Below are positions 9,256 through 17,483 of a stretch of DNA of 56,828 bases, piece by piece; position 1 is the stretch's first letter, and every line of letters begins with the position of its first letter. Source of the stretch: Frigoribacterium sp. CFBP 13712 (GTDB lineage Bacteria > Actinomycetota > Actinomycetes > Actinomycetales > Microbacteriaceae). The stretch spans positions 4,092 to 60,919 of the forward strand of contig NZ_JACYVH010000011.1 in the NCBI RefSeq assembly GCF_014842255.1. Reading direction: 5' to 3'. The position numbers and the translations under genes were made by a program. The notes beneath the pieces were generated by a model. That model did no database searches. It was not told the origin of the DNA and was given only the letters and a program-made list of their open reading frames with translations.

Positions 9256-9285
9256 AGAGCAGCGATGCGGCTGCGGGGGACCGGA

Positions 9286-9909
9286 TCAGAAGCCGGTCAG
9301 CAGGCCCTGCGTCTTGGTGGTCGCGGCGGCGTAGCGGGCGGCGACGTTGTCCCAGTTGACGATGTTCCAGAAGGCCTTGACGTAGTCGGCGCGGACGTTC
9401 TGGTAGTCGAGGTAGTAGGCGTGCTCCCACACGTCGAGCATCAGCAGCGGCACGAGGCCGAACGGCACGTTGCCCTGCTGGTCGAAGAGCTGGAAGACGC
9501 TGAGCTTCTCGCCGAGCACGTCGTACGCGAGCACCGACCAGCCGGAGCCCTGCACGCCGAGAGCGGTCGCGGTGAAGTGCGCCTTGAACTTCTCGAGGTC
9601 GCCGAACTCGGAGCCGATGGCCTCGAGCAGGTCGCCGGTGGGCTCGCCGGTCTCGGGGGTCAGGTTCGTCCAGAAGATCGAGTGGTTGACGTGGCCGCCG
9701 AGGTTGAAGGCCAGGTCCTTCTCGAGCTTGTTGACGTTGGCGAGGTCGCCGGTCTCACGGGCCTCGGCGAGGGCGGCGTTGGCCGTGTTCGCGCCGGTCA
9801 CGTACGTGTTGTGGTGCTTGGAGTGGTGCAGCTCCATGATCTTCGCGCTGATGTGCGGCGCGAGCGCTGCATAGTCGTAAGGGAGATCGGGAAGGGTGTA
9901 CTCAGCCAT
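9286..9909 (-). CDS. sodA: Superoxide dismutase, Mn/Fe family
   Basis: 207 residues. Converts superoxide to hydrogen peroxide and oxygen in the cytoplasm. Metal ligands are visible as His28, His76 (in the stretch HVNHSIFW), Asp159 and His163 (DVWEHAYY). Gly71-Gly72 before HVNHS and Gln146-Gly in QQGNVPF resemble manganese-type enzymes, but cambialistic use cannot be excluded. The ATG at 9909 gives the normal family length; the frame stays open upstream without homology. It is monocistronic, divergent from the molybdopterin oxidoreductase, and closed by the hairpin at 9222-9255. Confidence 0.96.
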   Translation of the reverse strand: MAEYTLPDLPYDYAALAPHISAKIMELHHSKHHNTYVTGANTANAALAEARETGDLANVNKLEKDLAFNLGGHVNHSIFWTNLTPETGEPTGDLLEAIGSEFGDLEKFKAHFTATALGVQGSGWSVLAYDVLGEKLSVFQLFDQQGNVPFGLVPLLMLDVWEHAYYLDYQNVRADYVKAFWNIVNWDNVAARYAAATTKTQGLLTGF

Positions 9910-10063
9910 GTGGGGTCCTTTCGAGTTGACCTCCGTCCACCGTACGACCTCCACCCATGTCGGGGTCAACGTTCTCCCAGCGTGATCGCAGATACGGCGA
10001 CGCCGTGGTGGTGCGAAGCTGGGGGCGACGAGAGACCGAACAGCAGCACCCAGGAGGCGCACC

Positions 10064-10642
10064 ATGGCCGGATTCACCGGGCTCGGCAGGCGGCGCGCAG
10101 CCGACCCGCGCCTCCCACCGGGGCAGTACCTCGAGAACGGGTTCCCCGTGCTGTCGGCCGGGCCGACGCCGAACATCAAGCGGTGGGAGCTCCAGATCGC
10201 GACGGAGACGGCGCAGCGCTCGCTCAGCTGGGCCGACTTCCAGGCGCTGCCGCACGAGGACATCGAGACCGACATCCACTGCGTCACGAGCTGGAGCAAG
10301 CTCGGCACCCACTGGCGCGGCGTCTCGATCGACACCCTCTTCGACGGGCTCGACACGCAGCACGAGTTCGCGATGGCCACCAGTCACGGCGGCTACACGA
10401 CCAACCTGCCGCTCACCGAGCTGCTGGGCGGCAAGGCGTGGGTGGTCGACACCTACGAGGGGCAGCCGCTGCACGCCGAGCACGGCGGGCCCGCGCGCCT
10501 CTTCGTGCCCGGGCTGTACTTCTGGAAGAGCGCGAAGTGGCTGCAGGGCCTGCAGACCATGGCCACCGACCGTCGCGGCTTCTGGGAGAGCATGGGCTAC
10601 CACCCCCACGGCGACCCCTGGAAGGAGGAGCGCTACGCGTGA
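10064..10642 (+). CDS. Molybdopterin-dependent oxidoreductase (sulfite-oxidase fold, small form)
   Basis: 192 residues forming a single Mo-cofactor-binding domain. Cys73 in HCVTSWSK is the expected molybdenum ligand. Motifs [18 protein letters not shown] and the terminal GYHPHGDPW are typical of the small YuiH/YedY-like actinobacterial proteins. There is no Tat signal peptide, so it should act in the cytoplasm. The start has an AGGAGG at 10052-10057 that is itself a copy of the dispersed GGAGGCGC motif, here acting as ribosome binding site. The stop overlaps the GTG of the following flavin reductase (GTGA), so the two probably form an electron-transfer pair; the substrate is unknown. Confidence 0.9.
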   Translation: MAGFTGLGRRRAADPRLPPGQYLENGFPVLSAGPTPNIKRWELQIATETAQRSLSWADFQALPHEDIETDIHCVTSWSKLGTHWRGVSIDTLFDGLDTQHEFAMATSHGGYTTNLPLTELLGGKAWVVDTYEGQPLHAEHGGPARLFVPGLYFWKSAKWLQGLQTMATDRRGFWESMGYHPHGDPWKEERYA

Positions 10643-11631
10643 GCCCCGTCGGTGACTCGTTCGACTGGCTGCCCGGCACGATCGTCGCAGCGTCCCCGCA
10701 GACCGGGCGGGCGCGGTCGCTGACGATCGCGGTGCCGGGTCTGCGGCCGGCTCGAGCCGGGCAGCACGTGGATCTGCGGCTCACCGCCGACGACGGGTAC
10801 ACGGCGGTGCGCTCGTACTCGCTGTCGGATGTGCGCGGCTCCCGACGGCCCGGAGGAGGCGCGGGTCGCGTCGCCGAGACGGGTGCGGATCCCGCGAGCC
10901 CAGGAGGCGCGGGTCGCGTCGTCGATGCGAGCCCGGTTCCCGCCGGCCCGGGAGGCGCGGGTCGTGCCCCGCAGATCGAGGTGACGGTCGAGCGGATGGA
11001 CGACGGCGAGGTGTCGCCCTACCTCGTCGACGCCGCCGAGCCCGGCGACCCGATCGAGGTCCGTGGCCCGATCGGCGGCTGGTTCGTCTGGCCGCCGACC
11101 GAGTTCGAGCCCGGCTCCGCCGTGCACGCCGTGCTGCCCGAGCCGGAGGGGGCCACGCCGGTGCGCGAGGCGCCCGTGCAGCTGATCGGCGGCGGGTCGG
11201 GCCTCGCTCCGCTCATGGCGATGGTGCGGGCGCGGAGCCTCGAGGCGCCTCCGTTCCGTCTGCTCGCGTCGGTGCGCGGCCCGCGGTCGCGCTGGTTCGC
11301 GGGGGAGCTCGACGAGGCCGTGCGCGCCTCCTCGGGGGCTGGTGGTGCTGCTGGTGCTGGTGCTGAGGCGGGTGCGGGTGCCGGCGCTCGTGCCGGCGGG
11401 GCGGGGTTGCGGGTCGACTGGGTCTACACGCGCGAGGTGCCGGAGGGGGAGGCGCGGCCGGCGAGGCGCCTGACCCGCGACGAGCTCGAGTCGCTCGTGC
11501 TGCCCGCCGTCGAGCACCCGCTCGTCTACGTCTGCGGGGCGAACTCGTTCGTCGAGGCCGTGGCGGGGTGGCTGGTCGAGCTCGGTCACGCGCCGACCCG
11601 CGTGCGCACGGAGCGCTTCGGCGGCGTGTGA
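10639..11631 (+). CDS. FAD/NAD(P)-binding ferredoxin-reductase-like protein
   Basis: 330 residues from a GTG that overlaps the previous stop by four bases. It has the FNR layout: FAD-binding barrel with RSYSLSD (about residue 56), a glycine-rich nucleotide-binding turn GGGSGLAPLMAMVRAR (about 183-198), and a C-terminal VCGANSFVE that contacts NAD(P). It probably passes electrons from NAD(P)H to the molybdopterin partner. Two inserts are unusual: residues about 65-113 contain three GGAGR-type repeats produced by three copies of the GGAGGCGCGGGTCG motif, and residues about 231-258 are a Gly/Ala-rich stretch. Both sit where loops are expected, so the fold may survive. Confidence 0.88.
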   Translation: MSPVGDSFDWLPGTIVAASPQTGRARSLTIAVPGLRPARAGQHVDLRLTADDGYTAVRSYSLSDVRGSRRPGGGAGRVAETGADPASPGGAGRVVDASPVPAGPGGAGRAPQIEVTVERMDDGEVSPYLVDAAEPGDPIEVRGPIGGWFVWPPTEFEPGSAVHAVLPEPEGATPVREAPVQLIGGGSGLAPLMAMVRARSLEAPPFRLLASVRGPRSRWFAGELDEAVRASSGAGGAAGAGAEAGAGAGARAGGAGLRVDWVYTREVPEGEARPARRLTRDELESLVLPAVEHPLVYVCGANSFVEAVAGWLVELGHAPTRVRTERFGGV

Positions 11632-11767
11632 CGGGGCGGGCGGCGGCGCGCTGTGCCGGCCGCGTCGGCTGTCCACAGGTCCGCACCCGCCGTCCATAAC
11701 GCCCAGTATGTCGCGTGTAGCATGCCGGTCAGCGCGTCCGTCGGATGCGCCTGACACAAGGAGCACC

Positions 11768-12877
11768 ATGTCCACTGCCAGAACCTGCCTCGCGACGATC
11801 GGCACCGCCGGCGTCGTCCTCGCCTCCCTCGTCGCCGGGCCCGCGTTCGCCGCGAGCCCCAACGCCTCGGCTTCCTCGACCGCGTCGGCGACGATCGCCT
11901 CGACCATCGGCGACGGCACGGCCGAGCGGCCCGCCATCACCCTCCTCGGCGTCAGCGACGGCGCCGTCGAGGTCTCCGTGCAGGGCGCGCCCCACGCTCT
12001 GGTCGTCTTCACGGACGAGCGCGGCGTCGAGACCCGCACCCTGCTCGACGGCTCGGGCCGCAACACGGTCTCGATCCGCGTGGCGAACGACCGCGAGAAC
12101 GTGTTCACCGTCCGCTCCGTCGTCGACGGCGTCCCCTACCTCTCCGAGTGGCGCGTCGACCCGCGCCAGGGTGTCGACCCCGGCACGCCGGTCGACCCCG
12201 AGGTGCCGGTCGACCCTGAGGTGCCGGTCGACCCTGAGACGCCCGTCGACCCGGAGACGCCGGAGGAGCCCGGCGTCCCCGGTGACTTCCGCGTCTCCTA
12301 CAGCGTCGGCGCCGTGATCGAGGGCTACGCCACGGTCACCCTCGCCGGCCCCGCGGGCCAGATCTGGAGCGTCGTCGACGCCTCCGGCGACTCGTACGGC
12401 CTCGACGCCTTCGGCACCGACGGCGTCGGCCGTGTGTCGCTCCCGGCCCCGGCCGGAGAGAAGACTGCGTTCACCCTCGAGCTGCGTGAGGGCTACAGCA
12501 CGGTCGTCGAGAGCCAGCCCCTCGTCATCGACCGCACCGAGGAGGGCGAGACCCCCGGCGAGCCCGGTGACCCCGGTGAGCCCGGCGACCCGGGTGAGCC
12601 CGGTGAGCCCGGCGACCCCGGTGAGCCCGGCACGCCGGCTCCGGGCACGGTCGTCGTCGGCGACATCGCGGACGGCCGCGCCGCGGTGACCATCCACGGT
12701 TCGCTCTTCGCGAGCTTCATGATCACGGATGCGCAGGGTCGGTTCGTCACCGGCAGCTGGCTGAACGGCGAGTCGGTCACTCTCGACCTCGCGGCACCCG
12801 CCGGTGCGGTGACGACGTACACGCTGCACATCGCCGATCTGCCCGCGCCGGTGCAGTTCTCGATCGACGCCCGCTAG
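11768..12877 (+). CDS. Secreted repeat-rich protein with collagen-like segment
   Basis: 369 residues from the ATG at 11768, which has an AAGGAG site seven bases upstream; an in-frame ATG at 11708 has none. A signal peptide (cleavage near AFA-AS, residue about 28) is followed by three similar beta-rich modules of about 80 residues. They are separated by a Pro-rich spacer (PVDPEVPVDPE repeats, about 137-165) and a GEPGDPGEPG spacer (about 262-288). Gly-X-Y-like periodicity comes from a short nucleotide tandem repeat and need not mean a collagen helix. No sortase motif or membrane anchor follows, so it is probably released or wall-associated. Function unknown. Confidence 0.82.
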   Translation: MSTARTCLATIGTAGVVLASLVAGPAFAASPNASASSTASATIASTIGDGTAERPAITLLGVSDGAVEVSVQGAPHALVVFTDERGVETRTLLDGSGRNTVSIRVANDRENVFTVRSVVDGVPYLSEWRVDPRQGVDPGTPVDPEVPVDPEVPVDPETPVDPETPEEPGVPGDFRVSYSVGAVIEGYATVTLAGPAGQIWSVVDASGDSYGLDAFGTDGVGRVSLPAPAGEKTAFTLELREGYSTVVESQPLVIDRTEEGETPGEPGDPGEPGDPGEPGEPGDPGEPGTPAPGTVVVGDIADGRAAVTIHGSLFASFMITDAQGRFVTGSWLNGESVTLDLAAPAGAVTTYTLHIADLPAPVQFSIDAR

Positions 12878-12913
12878 TCGATCCCGCTGCACCCTCTGTT
12901 CGGCGAGAACACG

Positions 12914-12941
12914 GAGGCCCTCGTGCGTGCACGAGGGCCTC
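12914..12941 (+). terminator. Rho-independent-like terminator
   Basis: Perfect 13-base stem (GAGGCCCTCGTGC at 12914-12926, complement at 12929-12941) with a minimal loop, 36 bases after the stop of the secreted repeat protein. Confidence 0.75.
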
Positions 12942-12966
12942 TGCTCGTCTCTCCGCCCTCGAGAGT

Positions 12967-13039
12967 CGCGCCACACCCCGAATATCGCGCCACACCCCGA
13001 TCTCTCAGGGTGTGGCGCGGCTTCCGGGGTGTGACGCGG
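12967..13039. repeat. Nested inverted repeat of the CACACCCCG type
   Basis: Two direct copies of CGCGCCACACCCCGA (12967-12981 and 12986-13000) are followed by two inverted, slightly diverged copies (13007-13020 and 13024-13039), so copy 1 can pair with copy 4 and copy 2 with copy 3. It lies between the convergent secreted protein and SDR genes and may work as a bidirectional terminator. It shares its ACACCCCG core with the hairpin at 18403-18474. Confidence 0.7.
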
Positions 13040-13118
13040 CGCCGTCAGCGCCGGTAGCGCCGGGCGGCGGGTGGCGGGTGGCGGGTGGCGGGCGGCGGCG
13101 CACGCAGCGCCGGGCGGA

Positions 13119-13784
13119 CTAGGCCTCGGGGGCGGTGGTGCGGAACGTGCTCCGCGAGACGTGCTGCTGCCAGAGCAGCTCGGCCAGGGCGTCGGGGTTC
13201 TTGCCCTCGCTCTGCGGGTCGATGCCGCCGGGGATGATCAGCTGCGCGACGTGGATCCCCTCGTCGGCCAGCACCTCGTGCAGCAGCTGCGCGTAAGCGG
13301 TCTCGCCGGCGAACGCGATCGACGTGCCGGTGAGGTTCTTGCCGGGGGTGACGGCCGAGCCGCCGTTGACGAAGAGGATCGTGCCGCCGCCTCCGGGCAG
13401 GAACCGCATGCCCGGCAGCACCTGGTGCACGGCCGCGACGGGTCCGTAGACGGAGAACTCGATCGGCCCGACGAGGTCCGCCGGCGTCGTCTCGAGCACG
13501 GGGCGCATGAAGTCCTTCTGCGGCAGGGGGCTGTACTGCAGCACCTGGATCGGCCCGAGCTGTTCGGTCGCCTGCTCGAGCGCGGCCGCGAGGCTCGCGG
13601 GGTCGCGCACGTCGGCGGTGAAGCCCTGAGCCGTGATGCCGTCGGCGCCGAGCTCGGCGGCCAGCGCGTCGAGCCGCCCCTGGTGCCGTGAGATCAGCGC
13701 GACGCTGAAGCCCTCCCGGCCGAATCGTCGGGCGACGGCAGCGCCGAGCCCCTTGCCTGCTCCGATGATCGCGAGTGTCGTCAT
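13119..13784 (-). CDS. Atypical SDR family protein lacking the YxxxK pair
   Basis: 221 residues from the ATG at 13784. The Rossmann start TLAIIGAGKGLGAAVARRF and the Asp59-Val turn show nucleotide binding of the short-chain dehydrogenase/reductase fold. A serine (Ser143, GGSAV) is present, but where the catalytic Tyr-x3-Lys should stand there is SIAFAGETAY, so the usual proton relay is missing. It may be a non-redox sensor/regulator or a divergent reductase. An upstream in-frame start at 13907 would add a Gly/Arg-rich segment that overlaps repeat DNA and is unlikely. It is transcribed away from the repeat array at 13891-14435. Confidence 0.85.
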   Translation of the reverse strand: MTTLAIIGAGKGLGAAVARRFGREGFSVALISRHQGRLDALAAELGADGITAQGFTADVRDPASLAAALEQATEQLGPIQVLQYSPLPQKDFMRPVLETTPADLVGPIEFSVYGPVAAVHQVLPGMRFLPGGGGTILFVNGGSAVTPGKNLTGTSIAFAGETAYAQLLHEVLADEGIHVAQLIIPGGIDPQSEGKNPDALAELLWQQHVSRSTFRTTAPEA

Positions 13785-13890
13785 GCCCCCACTCAACCAA
13801 GGAGGCGCGGGTCGGCACCCAGGCAGCGCCCCGCCCCCTGCGCCCCCGCCCCCCGCCCCCCGCCCCGCCCCCTGCGCCCCCCGCCCTGCC

Positions 13891-14435
13891 CCATCGAGGT
13901 GACGCAACGCGTGGCCTCCTGGCGCCTCGGGTCCCGTTTCGAGTCACTTCCTTCGGCGCCGGCGGCGCCCGCCTGCGCGCCGCCTCATCGAGGTGACGCA
14001 ACGGGGGGCTTCCAAGCGGGTGAGGGCCCGTTTCGAGTCACTTCGTTCGGGCTTGACGCGCGGGAGGTGCGGGAGGCGCGGGTCGACCCCCAGGGAGCCC
14101 GCCGCCCCCTGCACCCCGCCTCGCACCCCGTTCCACCCCATCGAGGTGACGCAAAGCGCGGCCTCCCGGTGCCCCAGCGCCCGTTCCGCGTCACATCGTT
14201 CGGCGTCGGCGGCGCCCGTCCGCGCGCCGCCCCATCGAGGTGACGCAAAGCGCGGCCTCCTGGCACCCCAGGCCCCGTTTCGAGTCACTTCGTTCGGGTG
14301 CGACGCGCGGGTCGGCGCCCAGGGAGCTCGCCGCCCCCTGCGCCCCGCCTCGCACCCCGTACCGCGTCATCGAGGTGACGCAAAGCGTGGCCTCCTGGCG
14401 CCTCAGGGCTCGTTTCGGGTCGCTTCGTTCGAGGA
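13891..14435. repeat. Repeat array A: five inverted-repeat units
   Basis: Five units begin at about 13891, 13986, 14139, 14233 and 14368 with CATCGAGGTGACGCAA. Each ends about 60-70 bases later with TTTCGAGTCACTTCGTTCG, which is the imperfect reverse complement of its beginning. Each can therefore fold into one hairpin with a GC-rich apex containing GCGGCCTCCTGG. Linkers carry Cys-poor, GC-only filler (CGCCGGCGGCGCCC and similar). The array fills most of the 775-base gap between the divergent SDR and DUF3817 genes. The rest of that gap is a GC-only stretch (13810-13890) and a GCGC-rich palindromic patch at about 14440-14500. No gene is seen in it. Confidence 0.85.
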
Positions 14436-14559
14436 GGGGGCGCGCGCGGCGCCGCAGCGCAGCGCGCTGCGCCGCAGCGCGCAGCGCGCGGGCGCACGCC
14501 CAGGCGGGGGCTGCGAGCATGGACGCAGTACCCCGTCGGCCCCTGACCAGGAGCAACTC

Positions 14560-15018
14560 GTGTCGCCTCGCACCCTCTTCCGCTCGTTCGCCGTCGCCGA
14601 GGTGGTGACCTGGTCGCTGCTGATCGGCGGCATGCTGCTGAAGTACGTCGCCCGCGTCGGCGACTGGCCGGTCAGCGTCGCCGGGCCGATCCACGGCTTC
14701 GTGTTCCTGGCGTATCTCGTCGCCGGGGTCGTCGTCGCGGTCAACCAGCGCTGGTCGCTCGGTGTCACGCTGGCCGCGCTGGCGAGCGCCGTCGTGCCGT
14801 ACGCCTCGGTCCCGGTCGAGCGCTGGATCGACCGCAGCGGGCGACTCCGCGGCGACTGGCGACGCACCGCCACCGACGACCCGCGCGATCGCCGCCCGCT
14901 CGACCGCTTGCTGCGCTGGATGCTCACGCACCTCGGGCTCGCCCTGGGGCTGCTCGTCGCCGGTGTCGTGGTCGTGTTCGTCGTGCTGCTCGTGGTCGGG
15001 CCTCCGGTCGGGGGCTGA
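14560..15018 (+). CDS. DUF3817 domain-containing membrane protein
   Basis: 152 residues from the GTG at 14560, preceded by AGGAG at 14550. Three membrane segments (about 10-30, 38-60, 65-80) form the DUF3817 domain, with the conserved G-P-I-H-G-F-V-F-L loop. A basic linker and a fourth C-terminal membrane segment (about 120-145) follow. The role is unknown; the domain is common in actinobacteria, often single or fused to MFS proteins. An in-frame extension upstream would run through the repeat array and is rejected. Confidence 0.85.
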   Translation: MSPRTLFRSFAVAEVVTWSLLIGGMLLKYVARVGDWPVSVAGPIHGFVFLAYLVAGVVVAVNQRWSLGVTLAALASAVVPYASVPVERWIDRSGRLRGDWRRTATDDPRDRRPLDRLLRWMLTHLGLALGLLVAGVVVVFVVLLVVGPPVGG

Positions 15019-15091
15019 CCGGCGCGACGGGCAGGGGTTGCCACGCCGCGCCTCCTCGACTCGGGATCGACCGGATGCTGGCGGTCTGACG

Positions 15092-15110
15092 TATACCCCC
15101 CTAGGGTATG
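15092..15110. promoter_or_regulatory. CsoR-like copper operator overlapping the start of copB
   Basis: The sequence GTATACCCCCCTAGGGTATG contains ATACCC and GGGTAT half sites (15093-15098 and 15104-15109) separated by five bases. This resembles the G/C-tract dyads bound by CsoR-family copper repressors. It overlaps the first possible ATG (15108) and lies just before the second (15114). No csoR gene is in this window. Confidence 0.65.
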
Positions 15111-17420
15111 TGTATGAGCACCGGGCACCCTGACAGCACCCCGCACGCCGACCACGCAGGAGGTGCGGGTCACGACGACCACGCCGGTCACGACGCGCAC
15201 GCCGGTCACGACGCGCACGCCGGTCACGACGCGCACGCTGGGCACGGCGGACACGGGCACGGCGGACACGGGCACGGCGGACACGGCGGGCACGGCGATC
15301 ACGCGGCGCAGTTCCGCGACAAGTTCTGGGTGAGTCTGGTCGTGGCGATCCCGGTGATCGTCTTCAGCTCGATGTTCGCGGGGCTGCTCGGCTACGACGT
15401 GCCCGAGTTCCCCGGCTCGACGTGGATCTCGCCGGTGCTCGGCACGTTCCTGTTCTTCTGGGGCGGCTGGCCGTTCCTCAGCGGAGGGGTCGCCGAGGCC
15501 CGCGCCAAGCAGCCCGGCATGATGCTGCTCATCGCGATGGCGATCACCGTCGCCTTCGCCGCGAGCTGGGCGACCCAGCTCGGCATCGGCGGGCTCGACC
15601 TCGACTTCTGGTGGGAGCTCGCCCTCCTCGTCGTCATCATGCTGCTCGGCCACTGGACCGAGATGCGGGCGCTCGGCGCCGCCTCCGGAGCCCTCGACGC
15701 CCTCGCGGCGCTGCTGCCCGACACCGCCGACCGCGTCGTCTCGCCCGCCGCCACCCACGCCGCCGCGACCGCCCCCGCCGCGACCGCCCCCGCCACCGGC
15801 GACACCGCCCACGCCGCCCCCGCCACCGGCGACACCGCCAACGCCAACGCCACCCCCGCCGCAGGCGGCACCGAGCCCGTCGCGATCGCCGATCTGGTGG
15901 TCGGCGACATCGTGCTCGTCCGCTCGGGCGGGAGGGTCCCCGCCGACGGCAGCATCGTCGACGGCGAGGCCGCGATGGACGAGTCGATGATCACGGGCGA
16001 GTCCCGCACGGTCTCCCGCGCTGTCGGCGACCGCGTCGTCGCCGGAACGGTCGCCACCGACGGCACCCTGCGCGTGCGGGTCGAGGCGGTCGGCGAGGCC
16101 ACGGCGCTCGCCGGGATCCGCCGTCTCGTGGCCGAGGCGCAGGCGTCGTCGTCGCGGGCTCAGGCGCTCGCCGACCGGGCCGCCGCCCTGCTGTTCTGGT
16201 TCGCCGCGGGCGCGGGCGTCATCACCTTCGTCGTCTGGCTGCTGATCGGCGACGTCGACCAGGCCATCACGCGCACGGTCACCGTGCTCGTCATCGCCTG
16301 CCCGCACGCCCTCGGCCTCGCGATCCCGCTCGTGATCGCCATCTCGACGGAACGCGCCGCGCGCGCCGGAGTCCTCGTCAAAGACCGCCTCGCCCTCGAG
16401 CGCATGCGTCTGGTCGACACCGTCCTGTTCGACAAGACGGGCACCCTCACGCGGGGCGAGCCGGTCGTGACGGACGTGACGACCGCCTCCTCGGCCTCCG
16501 GCACCGCCACCGCCTCCTCCGACCACCGCCGGCACGCCGCGCTCCGCCTCGCGGCCGCCGTCGAGCGCGACAGCGAGCACCCGCTGGCCCGGGCGATCGT
16601 CCGCGCCGAGGCCGAGTCGCCTCAGGCCCGACCCGAGGAGGCGCGGGTCGACGTCACCGACTTCCGCACCGTCACGGGACGCGGCGTCGAGGGCACGATC
16701 GACGGCGTGCGGGTCGCGGTCGGCGGCCCGGGTCTGCTGCGCGACGGCGACCACGAGGTGCCCGACGAGATCGCCTCCGCGACCGCATCATGGTCGGACG
16801 AGGGCGCGACCGTGCTCTACCTCCTGCGCGACGGCGCGGTCGAGGCGGCCTTCGCCCTGCGCGACGAGGTGCGCCCCGAGTCGGCCGAGGCGGTGCGACG
16901 TCTGCACGAGGCGGGCGTGCGCGTCGCCATGATCACCGGCGACGCCCGGCCGGTCGCCGAGGCCGTCGGGCGCGAGCTCGGCATCGACGAGGTGTTCGCC
17001 GAGGTGCGCCCCGACGAGAAGGACGCCCGCGTGGCCGAGCTCCAGCAGCGCGGCCAGAGGGTCGCCATGGTGGGCGACGGCGTGAACGACGCTCCGGCGC
17101 TCGCCCGCGCCGACGTCGGCATCGCGATCGGCGCCGGGACGGACGTCGCCGTCGAGTCGGCCGGCGTCGTGCTCGCCTCGAACGACCCGCGGGCCGTGCT
17201 GTCGGTCATCTCGCTGTCGCGGGTCGGCTACCGCAAGATGATCCAGAACCTCGTCTGGGGCGCCGGCTACAACGTGCTGTCGGTGCCGCTCGCCGCCGGA
17301 GTCCTGGCAGGGGTCGGCTTCGTCCTCTCGCCCGCGGCCGGCGCGGTGCTGATGAGCCTGTCGACCGTGATCGTCGCGCTGAACGCGCAGCTGCTGCGTC
17401 GCTGGAAGCCCGCCGCCTGA
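15108..17420 (+). CDS. copB: Copper-translocating P-type ATPase, CopB-like (CPH type)
   Basis: 770 residues (or 768 from the ATG at 15114). The cytoplasmic N terminus is His-rich (about 20 His in GHDAHAGHD-type repeats, residues 12-65) and has no CxxC metal-binding domain. The transmembrane metal site is CPH (Cys at about 398) rather than CPC, typical of the 1B-3 CopB subgroup that exports Cu(II)/Cu(I)/Ag(I). The phosphorylation motif DKTGTLT is at about 442; the actuator MITGES and hinge GDGVNDAPAL are present. An expanded Ala/Thr/Gly insert lies between the first TM group and the actuator (about 208-258). There is no clear Shine-Dalgarno, so leaderless translation is possible. Regulation is probably by copper through the operator at 15092. 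Confidence 0.93.
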   Translation: MCMSTGHPDSTPHADHAGGAGHDDHAGHDAHAGHDAHAGHDAHAGHGGHGHGGHGHGGHGGHGDHAAQFRDKFWVSLVVAIPVIVFSSMFAGLLGYDVPEFPGSTWISPVLGTFLFFWGGWPFLSGGVAEARAKQPGMMLLIAMAITVAFAASWATQLGIGGLDLDFWWELALLVVIMLLGHWTEMRALGAASGALDALAALLPDTADRVVSPAATHAAATAPAATAPATGDTAHAAPATGDTANANATPAAGGTEPVAIADLVVGDIVLVRSGGRVPADGSIVDGEAAMDESMITGESRTVSRAVGDRVVAGTVATDGTLRVRVEAVGEATALAGIRRLVAEAQASSSRAQALADRAAALLFWFAAGAGVITFVVWLLIGDVDQAITRTVTVLVIACPHALGLAIPLVIAISTERAARAGVLVKDRLALERMRLVDTVLFDKTGTLTRGEPVVTDVTTASSASGTATASSDHRRHAALRLAAAVERDSEHPLARAIVRAEAESPQARPEEARVDVTDFRTVTGRGVEGTIDGVRVAVGGPGLLRDGDHEVPDEIASATASWSDEGATVLYLLRDGAVEAAFALRDEVRPESAEAVRRLHEAGVRVAMITGDARPVAEAVGRELGIDEVFAEVRPDEKDARVAELQQRGQRVAMVGDGVNDAPALARADVGIAIGAGTDVAVESAGVVLASNDPRAVLSVISLSRVGYRKMIQNLVWGAGYNVLSVPLAAGVLAGVGFVLSPAAGAVLMSLSTVIVALNAQLLRRWKPAA

Positions 17421-17436
17421 CAGGTCGCTGATTGTT

Positions 17437-17447
17437 TTAGTTGCTAA
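17437..17447. promoter_or_regulatory. AT-rich dyad TTAGTTGCTAA, candidate MarR-type operator
   Basis: TTAG-TTG-CTAA is a short perfect dyad within one of the few AT-rich stretches of the window (17430-17454), 37 bases upstream of the TspO-like gene. The spacing and AT-richness suggest an operator/promoter. The MarR assignment is only by resemblance. Confidence 0.35.
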
Positions 17448-17483
17448 GAGAAATCTGCAGGAGGCGCGACTAGCGTCGTCCGC

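Noticed and set aside
12550-12640. True collagen triple-helix domain in the secreted protein
   Set aside because: Only about nine GEPGDP-type triplets arising from a short nucleotide tandem; too short and too acidic to call a collagen domain.
15160-15300. His-rich tandem repeat as a separate element
   Set aside because: It is the coding sequence of the metal-binding N terminus of the copper ATPase and needs no further explanation.
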